A stretch of DNA of 20,756 nucleotides from Cytophagales bacterium (GTDB lineage: Bacteria; Bacteroidota; Bacteroidia; Cytophagales; Spirosomataceae): the NCBI GenBank assembly GCA_013205605.1, contig JABMMK010000354.1, forward strand, positions 1 to 20,756. Reading direction: 5' to 3'. Positions 8,190-14,394 of the stretch are shown here, piece by piece (within the stretch, counting starts at the first letter, position 1; the number at the start of each line of letters is the position of its first letter). The notes under the pieces are model-generated. The model had not been told where the DNA came from. It ran no database searches and saw only the letters and a program-made list of their open reading frames with translations. The position numbers and the translations under genes are program-made.

Positions 8190-8630
8190 ATGGCACTTTC
8201 CGCAGTAGAAAACAACGAAGTTTGTTTGACATTTTTTCACACAGCATGGAACACAGGCGTTGTTCTTGACGATTTATTAGCGAGTGATGCAATCGACCAT
8301 TCTTTCGTAGGTGGTAAAACAAAAAGTGAACCAGGTTCAGAAAGCTTCAAGCAAATCGTGGGCATGTTTCGTTATGCAATGCCAGATATTCAAATTACTA
8401 TTTTGGACGCAATTTTTGCAGAAGATAAAGTTGTTCACCGTTGGAGCTTAACAGGAACTGATACAGGTGGTGTCATGGGAATGCCAGCAAGCGGGAAAAG
8501 CTTAACATTTACAGGAACAACTACTGTACGCATGAACGATGAGGGTAAAATTACTGAAAGATGGGCAAATGTAGATGAATTAGGATTGTTGCAACAACTT
8601 GGCGTTGTTCCTCCCCCTCCAGGAGCCTAA
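8190..8630 (+). CDS. SnoaL-like cyclase-family protein
   Basis: A 146-residue SnoaL/NTF2-like protein. The pattern is AMPDIQITILDAIFAEDKVVHRW, then GTDTGGVMGMPASGK, which matches the G-x-MG-x-P-x-SGK loop of ester cyclases well, then the closing DELGLLQQLG with D129. It ends in a short proline-rich tail, VVPPPPGA. It sits 112 bp after the previous gene, a wider gap than most in the cluster, so an internal promoter or processing site is possible. Of the array members this one looks closest to canonical SnoaL-like proteins. Substrate unknown; cytoplasmic location is inferred from the lack of a signal peptide. Confidence 0.87.
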   Translation: MALSAVENNEVCLTFFHTAWNTGVVLDDLLASDAIDHSFVGGKTKSEPGSESFKQIVGMFRYAMPDIQITILDAIFAEDKVVHRWSLTGTDTGGVMGMPASGKSLTFTGTTTVRMNDEGKITERWANVDELGLLQQLGVVPPPPGA

Positions 8631-8683
8631 ATAACTATTGATAAATTAAAATTTTAAACAATAGTTCTTAACAATAGATTTTT

Positions 8684-9127
8684 ATGAATACTATAGAAAA
8701 AAATACTGAAGCTGCCCTTCAATTCTATGAGCTTGTATGGAGTAAGGGAGATTTCAAAGTGGCCAAGGAAATATGTGCCCCTGATTTACAGTTTATTTTA
8801 GCTTTTGCACACCTTGATGGTCTTGATGCCTTCATTACATTAGTAGAGAAGAACAGAGCTATTTTTGAAAATTTAATATATTTTGTTCCCAATCCAAATT
8901 TAGATATCGTAGCTACAGAAACGAAAGCTGCGGCATTTTGGCAAATGAGCGCAAAACACGTTGACACTTGGCGAAATGTACCTGCCAGTAATAAAAATGT
9001 AGTAATCAACGGTATGTCATTCTTTAAGTTTAATGAAGAAGGAAAAATCAATGAAGTACGAGTACAAAATGATGTTATGAGCTTAATGCATCAAATTGGC
9101 GGTATCAAAAAACTTTATGATTTCTAA
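8684..9127 (+). CDS. Divergent SnoaL-like/NTF2-fold protein
   Basis: A 147-residue protein with the NTF2-fold pattern: N-terminal helices with FYELVWSKGDF, a central strand region, GMSFFKFNEEGKINEVRVQ, and a closing DVMSLMHQIG in which D130 holds the array's conserved Asp position. The middle lacks the FPD turn and the GTHxG strand seen in the other members, so its pocket is probably different. It is spaced 53 bp from the previous gene. It belongs to the same paralogous set on order, length and closing motif, but is one of the more diverged. Ligand binding without catalysis is as likely as enzymatic activity. Confidence 0.75.
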   Translation: MNTIEKNTEAALQFYELVWSKGDFKVAKEICAPDLQFILAFAHLDGLDAFITLVEKNRAIFENLIYFVPNPNLDIVATETKAAAFWQMSAKHVDTWRNVPASNKNVVINGMSFFKFNEEGKINEVRVQNDVMSLMHQIGGIKKLYDF

Positions 9128-9147
9128 TTAATAATTAGTTCAAGTTG

Positions 9148-9249
9148 TGTGTAAATAATAAGTTGGCCTTGTTTACTATAAAAAAATCGATAAAATATTA
9201 ATCGTCAATTTTTTATAAACTTCTACTATACCAGTTTGTTATTTACACA
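9148..9249. repeat. Widely spaced 11-bp inverted repeat
   Basis: TGTGTAAATAA (9148-9158) is the exact reverse complement of TTATTTACACA (9239-9249), with 80 bases between. The pair fills most of the 163-bp gap between two SnoaL-like genes, the largest gap inside the cluster. It could form a long-range stem in the mRNA or be two copies of a protein-binding site. AT-rich sequence makes chance pairing plausible. Confidence 0.3.
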
Positions 9250-9290
9250 TTTAAAAAATATTTTTTCTACCATGAAAACATACAAATATC

Positions 9291-9698
9291 ATGTCAGTTG
9301 AAACAAATAAAACGATTGTAAGAGGATACGTCGACGCCATTCTTGTAAAAAGAGATTTTAGTAAATTCGGTGAATTTACAGCACCAGGTTTTTATATTGA
9401 TCGTTCGGCGGTTCCTGAAGCAATCAAAGGAGAAAATGCATTGCATAGCCAAATGGATATGCTCTATGGTGCATTTCCAGACTTAGACCTTCAAATAGTT
9501 GATTTAGTTGCCGAAGGAGATAAAGTTGTTGTAAGATTCGCAGCTCCAGGTACGCACCAAAATACTTTTGCGGGGATTGAAGCAACTGGCAAAACCGCTA
9601 CATGGAAAGGTATTGTTATGTACCACGTAATAGATGGTAAAATCACAGAAGCTTGGGCTAATTGGGACGATTGGGGTTTGCTTGAGCAACTTCGTTAA
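9291..9698 (+). CDS. SnoaL-like cyclase-family protein
   Basis: A 135-residue SnoaL/NTF2-like protein. It has NKTIVRGYVDAI at the N-terminus, GAFPDLDLQIVDLVAEGDKVVVRF, GTHQNTFAGIEATGK and the closing motif WANWDDWGLLEQLR with D126. The central strands match ester cyclase-type SnoaL proteins closely. It follows a 163-bp AT-rich gap, so it may have its own promoter or be controlled at the RNA level. Immediately downstream (36 bp) is a membrane protein gene. No specific reaction can be assigned. Confidence 0.85.
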   Translation: MSVETNKTIVRGYVDAILVKRDFSKFGEFTAPGFYIDRSAVPEAIKGENALHSQMDMLYGAFPDLDLQIVDLVAEGDKVVVRFAAPGTHQNTFAGIEATGKTATWKGIVMYHVIDGKITEAWANWDDWGLLEQLR

Positions 9699-9734
9699 AT
9701 CAATTGAAAGCCTTATAAATCATCCCTAGTAATT

Positions 9735-10388
9735 ATGGAAAATACTATTTTGTCAAAAGTACTCACAAGGTTACCTAACCTAATTACTTTATTTTTTTCA
9801 CTGACTTTAGTCACTGGATTTCGTTTATTGAATGACCGTTTTCATTGGAATACATCGCCTGCTTTCGATATCACTCACTGGAATGATATATTGATTTTAC
9901 TTTCATTCTTAGCGACTTTTCTTTTTATCATAACGGCTTGGTTGGGTTTTAGCATACTTATTGAAATAGTACCCTACAAAGATAATTTCCACCGTTTTTT
10001 ATTTGATACCGCTCGTTTTGCCGCTCTTTTTCCATTATTGATGTGGTCTTTTACGGTAGATTCTCCAGAAAAATATCAGGTTTTCATTTGGGGCTTATCA
10101 GCTTGGCATTTGAGCATGACTCTTTGGTATTTATGGCCTGTTTTGTTAAAGCAAGCTCAGCGAACAGGTCATTCATCTGACCTAATAAGCCATGCTTCCA
10201 TTACGGCAATATATTTCATTCTTGGACTCACTTATTATTTATTGGTTGCCAAAGACTGGAAAACCGCACCCAATGAAACGATGCGTGTAGCACTAGATTT
10301 TCTCTCGATTTTTACGGTTATTTTTTGGTCTGTTAGTAAGGTGAGAGAAATACAAAATAGATTAACTTCCTCAGAAAATGCACAGTAA
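9735..10388 (+). CDS. Multi-pass membrane protein of unknown function
   Basis: This 217-residue protein has about six hydrophobic segments, roughly at 14-32, 52-76, 86-105, 113-137, 154-172 and 184-200, many rich in Trp and Phe. A cytoplasmic-looking charged tail follows. I do not recognise the family; there is no transporter, kinase or redox motif that I can name. It is set inside the SnoaL-like array (36 bp after one member, 46 bp before the next), so a role in moving or sensing the pathway's substrate, or in anchoring enzymes, is a reasonable guess. It is the only integral membrane protein of the fifteen-gene cluster. The uninterrupted frame and the regular hydrophobic pattern make it a real gene. 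Confidence 0.75.
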   Translation: MENTILSKVLTRLPNLITLFFSLTLVTGFRLLNDRFHWNTSPAFDITHWNDILILLSFLATFLFIITAWLGFSILIEIVPYKDNFHRFLFDTARFAALFPLLMWSFTVDSPEKYQVFIWGLSAWHLSMTLWYLWPVLLKQAQRTGHSSDLISHASITAIYFILGLTYYLLVAKDWKTAPNETMRVALDFLSIFTVIFWSVSKVREIQNRLTSSENAQ

Positions 10389-10434
10389 ACATAGTAAAGA
10401 TTTAATAAGTAATAATTCATAAAAAATATAAATA

Positions 10435-10860
10435 ATGTTAACACAACAATCCATTCAAACACTTGCGGAAGCTTGGTACAAAAAACTTGATGTGCATGCT
10501 CCTATGGTCGAATTATTGCCATTACTGGCAGATGAAGAATTAGAAATGGTATTTCCAGAGGCTACGGTGTATGGTCATGCTGGCTTTGAGGGATGGTTCC
10601 AAAGGGTCATTCGTATATTTTTTGATGAGGTGCATACCGTGAAAGAGGTATCATCAGAGATTTCTGGGGACACAGCTTCAGTTAAAGTAGTGGTGCAATG
10701 GGAGGCCAGTGTTTGGAATGCTCCTGAAGCAAATAGCAAACGCATTATGTTAGATGCATACCAAACCTGGGAAGTGAAGCAGTTAACAGATGAACGAATT
10801 GTTATAACAAAATATACGGTTGACAAACTTCAATATGCAGAAGGGTCTGCCTCATTATAA
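10435..10860 (+). CDS. NTF2-like (SnoaL-superfamily) protein
   Basis: A 141-residue protein with an NTF2-like layout: helices at 1-35, an ELEMVFPEATVYGHAGFEGWF segment equivalent to the first strand and helix of SnoaL-like proteins, and then strands with ASVKVVVQWEASVW. It lacks the closing D-x-x-G-L-L-x-Q-L-G motif shared by the upstream paralogues, so it is a separate branch and may not share their chemistry. It precedes another NTF2-like gene by 17 bp. A nuclear transport factor 2-like binding protein with no enzymatic role is also possible. Confidence 0.65.
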   Translation: MLTQQSIQTLAEAWYKKLDVHAPMVELLPLLADEELEMVFPEATVYGHAGFEGWFQRVIRIFFDEVHTVKEVSSEISGDTASVKVVVQWEASVWNAPEANSKRIMLDAYQTWEVKQLTDERIVITKYTVDKLQYAEGSASL

Positions 10861-10877
10861 AATTAAAATAACTTACC

Positions 10878-11270
10878 ATGAAAAACGTACCAGAATCGAA
10901 ATTGGGTAATATGTACCGCGAACACATTCAGCTCATATTAGATAAAAATATCGAAGCCTTATTAGACCAATACACAGACGACGCACTGCTGATCAGTTCC
11001 TTCATGAAAACACCTTTAGTTTACCAAGGAAGGGAGCGAATTAAAGAACACATGCAGGGAATTTTGGGTATCGATGGTTTGGAAACTGAAATTATTTTTT
11101 GGTCAGAAACCGAATCACCTGAAACGTTGATGATCACAGAGCAAATTACCATGACCACAAAAGATGGTGTGGCCTCCATGCGATTTGCGGATAGTTGGGT
11201 ATTGAAAGACGGGAAAATTGCCATACACTTTGCTGGTATGGTACAACACCCAGATGGTTCTTTGGCTTAA
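10878..11270 (+). CDS. NTF2-like/ketosteroid isomerase-type protein
   Basis: A 130-residue protein with the NTF2 pattern: helix MYREHIQLILDKNIEALLDQY, then TDDALLISSF, a GRERIKEHMQGIL helix, and C-terminal strands with RFADSWVLKDGKIAIHFAG. The TDDA...G...I layout is typical of SnoaL_2 or ketosteroid isomerase-like proteins. It lacks the closing LLxQLG motif of the upstream array and so joins the preceding gene in a second subgroup. It starts 17 bp after that gene and ends 38 bp before the second DJ-1 gene. Role unknown. Confidence 0.7.
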   Translation: MKNVPESKLGNMYREHIQLILDKNIEALLDQYTDDALLISSFMKTPLVYQGRERIKEHMQGILGIDGLETEIIFWSETESPETLMITEQITMTTKDGVASMRFADSWVLKDGKIAIHFAGMVQHPDGSLA

Positions 11271-11308
11271 TTATACTACCCCTAAAACACACATTTTAAA
11301 CTTACCCC

Positions 11309-11878
11309 ATGAAACTAGCAGGAAAAAAAATCGGGATTCTTTTCGAGGCCGATTATTACGAGAATGAGATTTTCTACTATAAGTATCGTTTCCCTGAAGA
11401 GGGCGCTGAAATTCATTTCTTGTCTCGTATGTGGGGTCAAGAAAGCATTACGTTTAACGGACATGAATATAAAGTTCCGATGGATTGTTATGAATCATTC
11501 GAAAACATGAGTGATGAGGAATTGCGTTCGTACGATGCGATTATCGTTCCTTCGGGCATGGTTTCTGATCGCCTTCGTTACACGGAAGATGTGGATAAAA
11601 TTCCACCGGCAACAGAGTTCTTAAAAAGAGCGTTTGCTGAGCCAGGAATTTTAAAAGGGATTATTTGCCATGGTCTTTGGTTAGTAGCCCCTGCCACGGA
11701 ATTAGTGAAAGGTAAAAACTTAGTTTGCCACAATAATTTAATCGGGGATGCTAAAGCCTATGGTGCTAATTATGTCAATGAAGATGTAGTAGTGGATGGC
11801 GATTTAGTCACTGGTCGTTCAGGTGGTCATGCGCATTTATTTGCTAAAAAAATCATTGAAATTCTTGCTAACAAATGA
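11309..11878 (+). CDS. DJ-1/PfpI-family protein, second copy
   Basis: A 189-residue protein of the DJ-1/PfpI family with the canonical nucleophile elbow GIICHGLWLVAPA, in which C120 is the predicted nucleophile and H121 follows it. An acidic residue near the N-terminus (E18, in DYYENEIFYYKYRF) is a candidate for the conserved glutamate. This is the classic Cys-His form, unlike the larger first copy (C164-Tyr165), so the two DJ-1 proteins of the cluster probably do different things. Family members include PfpI proteases, glyoxalase III and isonitrile hydratases. The stop overlaps the start of the VOC gene in ATGA, indicating translational coupling. Confidence 0.87.
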   Translation: MKLAGKKIGILFEADYYENEIFYYKYRFPEEGAEIHFLSRMWGQESITFNGHEYKVPMDCYESFENMSDEELRSYDAIIVPSGMVSDRLRYTEDVDKIPPATEFLKRAFAEPGILKGIICHGLWLVAPATELVKGKNLVCHNNLIGDAKAYGANYVNEDVVVDGDLVTGRSGGHAHLFAKKIIEILANK

Positions 11879-12294
11879 TGATTGCTACCCAGTTTTCACA
11901 TATCGCTGTGACTTGTTCAAATTCCTTAGATTTCGAAGCATTTTATACTAAATACTTCGGATTCAAACGTGCTCGCACCATTGACTTAGGTGAAGGAAAA
12001 GAATTGGTTTTTCTTAAAGACGCGGGTGGCTTTTATTTTGAAATTTTCCCAAAAGAATTGGAGAATCCATTGCCCGCCTTCGAAGGTGATGGTCCTCATT
12101 TTCCAGGTCTTCGTCATATAGCCTTTATGGTGGATGATGTAGAGGCGAAGTTGGCCGAAATGGGAAACGATGCTGTGATTACCTTGGGACCACTTTCATT
12201 TGATGATTTTATCCCAGGTTGGAAAACGGTTTGGTTAAAAGATCCGGAAGGAAATATAATTGAAATCAGTCAAGGGTATCAAGATGAAAATTAA
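11875..12294 (+). CDS. VOC/glyoxalase-superfamily metalloprotein
   Basis: A 139-residue vicinal oxygen chelate protein made of two beta-alpha-beta-beta-beta units. A likely metal set of two His and two Glu is visible: H9 (SHIAV), E56 (FYFEIF), H81 (LRHIAF) and E130 (NIIEI), the arrangement of glyoxalase I and several isomerases, with the usual DPEGN turn before the last ligand. Either of two adjacent ATGs (11875 or 11878) may serve; the first overlaps the stop of the DJ-1 gene. Pairing with a DJ-1 protein hints at handling of 2-oxoaldehydes. An epimerase or lyase acting on the cluster's product is an alternative. Confidence 0.87.
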   Translation: MMIATQFSHIAVTCSNSLDFEAFYTKYFGFKRARTIDLGEGKELVFLKDAGGFYFEIFPKELENPLPAFEGDGPHFPGLRHIAFMVDDVEAKLAEMGNDAVITLGPLSFDDFIPGWKTVWLKDPEGNIIEISQGYQDEN

Positions 12295-12311
12295 TAGTTA
12301 AAAAAATAAAC

Positions 12312-14375
12312 ATGAAATATACAACAAACACAGGAACGGCACATCCACTTGGAGCCACCGTAAAGTCCCAAGGAGTTAATTTTTCCATTTTCTCTCAAGA
12401 TGGTAATGATGTAGAACTATTGTTGTTCGACCATCCCGAAGATGCAACACCTTCGCAGGTAATCTATTTAGATCCTATTGATAACCATACGTTCCATTTC
12501 TGGCATGTATTTGTTGAGGGTGTGAAACCAGGTATGGGCTATGGCTACCGAATCGGTGGAGAATATAATCCAGCAAATGGTTTTCGATTTAACCGCAATA
12601 AAGTCATTGTAGATCCTTATGCTAAGGGATTGAATACTACCTATTGGAACCGTGCGGATGCCTGTGGAACAGAAGACAATTTACATACCTCCATGCGGAG
12701 TATTGTAGTTGATTATTCCAATTACGATTGGGAAGGTGACAAAGCACCAGAAACACCCATCGAAAAAACGGTTGTTTATGAGATGCACGTAGGTGGTTTT
12801 ACCTTGGATAAAAGTTCGGGCGTTAAAGCTCCCGGTACGTTTGCTGGTTTAATTGAAAAAATTCCATATTTAGTTAAATTAGGTGTCACGGCTGTTGAAC
12901 TATTGCCTGTATTCCAATTTGACCCGGAAGAAGTTTCAGGTGTTTCTCCGGATGGACAAAAACTATCCAACTATTGGGGATATAGCACGTTGGGATTTTT
13001 CACTCCGCATTCGGATTATTGCACAAACCCAAGTATCGGAAAGCACATTGAAGAGTTCCGTGATTTAGTAAAAGCTTTACATCATGCGGGATTAGAAGTT
13101 ATTTTGGATGTTGTTTTCAATCACTCGGGAGAAGGAAACCATGAGGGTCCAGCTGTTCATTTCCGAAATCTAGATAATCGCATTTATTATTTCTTGTCGT
13201 ATGGCAATGAAGAATATTATGAGAACTATTCAGGTTGTGGAAATACGATCAATTGCAACGAGCCAGTAGTGAAGAAATTCATTATCGATTGTTTAGAATT
13301 CTGGGTAAAAGAGATGCACGTAGATGGTTTCCGTTTTGATGAGGGTTCGATCATGTCACGTGGAGAAGATGGCGCACCGATGGAGCACCCTCCTGTGATT
13401 TGGGAATTAGAATTGTCAGATACATTTGCCAATACAAAGTTGTTTACCGAAGCTTGGGATGCTGCTGGTTTGTACCAAGTAGGTCGTTTCCCAGGATATC
13501 GCTGGTCAGAGTGGAACGGAAAATTCCGTGATGATATCCGGAATTTCGTGAAAGGAACACCAGGTTTCCATGGAGCTGCAGCCACTCGAATTGCAGGTAG
13601 TGGAGATTTGTATTTCCATGATAGACACTCACCAATGAACGGGGTGAATTTCATTTCTTGCCATGATGGATTTACAGCCATGGACACAGTAAGCTATAAT
13701 GAAAAACACAACTGGGCTAATGGCGAAGGAAATCAAGATGGCATGAATGAGAATTTTAGTTGGAATTGTGGTGTGGAAGGAGATACAGATAATGAAGAGG
13801 TATTAGCACTACGAAGCAAGCAAATTAAAAACTTGTTTACCCTATTGTTGATTTCCAAAGGTATTCCTATGATCCTGATGGGCGACGAAGTAGGTCGTAC
13901 TCAACACGGAAATAACAACGCGTATTGCCACAATAATGAGTTGAGCTGGTTTAACTGGAACGATGTGACAGAAAATAAAGACTTGTTAGACTTCGTATCT
14001 AAGTTGATCAAATTCCGCTTAAAACATGGCTCATTATCTTCGAAGCAATTTTTTACTGGTGAAATGAATTCCCGTGGCTTGAGAGATATTGAATGGCATG
14101 GTTGCGCGCTAAATGGTCCAGGCTGGGATAATGTGGATTCCAAATTACTTGCCTTTACGATCGGAGGAATGCAAGAAAAAGATTCGGATTTGCACGTCAT
14201 GATGAATTTTGATTCAACAGCATTAGGTTTTGAAATTCCCCAAATAAATGATGGTCAGTGGACTTTAACAATGGATACATCCTTGGCTAAGCCATTTGTA
14301 TCAGGCAAAGTTAAAATATCAGAAGATCATTACATCGTTAATCCATACAGTATTGTTATTCTAACTCTTAAATAA
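12312..14375 (+). CDS. glgX: Glycogen debranching enzyme, GlgX/isoamylase type
   Basis: This 687-residue GH13 enzyme would hydrolyse alpha-1,6 branches of glycogen or limit dextrins in the cytoplasm. A CBM48-like domain lies at about 7-95, followed by the (beta/alpha)8 barrel from about 155 and a C-terminal beta domain. The conserved regions are all present: DVVFNHSGEGN, nucleophile D343 in GFRFDEGS, acid/base E380 in FTEAWDAAGLYQVG, and transition-state D452 in SCHDGFT, followed by SYNEKHNWANGEGN. The GFRFDEGS form, not FRFDLA, points to the isoamylase-like branch of the family. It starts 17 bp after the VOC gene and ends 19 bp before the AGE epimerase, so it is probably part of the same transcript. 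Its presence at the end of a carbonyl-chemistry cluster is unusual. Confidence 0.93.
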   Translation: MKYTTNTGTAHPLGATVKSQGVNFSIFSQDGNDVELLLFDHPEDATPSQVIYLDPIDNHTFHFWHVFVEGVKPGMGYGYRIGGEYNPANGFRFNRNKVIVDPYAKGLNTTYWNRADACGTEDNLHTSMRSIVVDYSNYDWEGDKAPETPIEKTVVYEMHVGGFTLDKSSGVKAPGTFAGLIEKIPYLVKLGVTAVELLPVFQFDPEEVSGVSPDGQKLSNYWGYSTLGFFTPHSDYCTNPSIGKHIEEFRDLVKALHHAGLEVILDVVFNHSGEGNHEGPAVHFRNLDNRIYYFLSYGNEEYYENYSGCGNTINCNEPVVKKFIIDCLEFWVKEMHVDGFRFDEGSIMSRGEDGAPMEHPPVIWELELSDTFANTKLFTEAWDAAGLYQVGRFPGYRWSEWNGKFRDDIRNFVKGTPGFHGAAATRIAGSGDLYFHDRHSPMNGVNFISCHDGFTAMDTVSYNEKHNWANGEGNQDGMNENFSWNCGVEGDTDNEEVLALRSKQIKNLFTLLLISKGIPMILMGDEVGRTQHGNNNAYCHNNELSWFNWNDVTENKDLLDFVSKLIKFRLKHGSLSSKQFFTGEMNSRGLRDIEWHGCALNGPGWDNVDSKLLAFTIGGMQEKDSDLHVMMNFDSTALGFEIPQINDGQWTLTMDTSLAKPFVSGKVKISEDHYIVNPYSIVILTLK

Positions 14376-14394
14376 ATACTAACTAATTTTTACC

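Noticed and set aside
6775..11270. A polyketide biosynthesis cluster based on the SnoaL-like genes
   Set aside because: No ketosynthase, acyltransferase, acyl carrier protein or aromatase is present in the window; SnoaL-like folds alone do not define such a pathway.
13226..13687. A 153-codon antisense frame inside the debranching enzyme gene
   Set aside because: It lies opposite the conserved catalytic regions of the GH13 barrel and has no family features; it is a shadow of the real gene.
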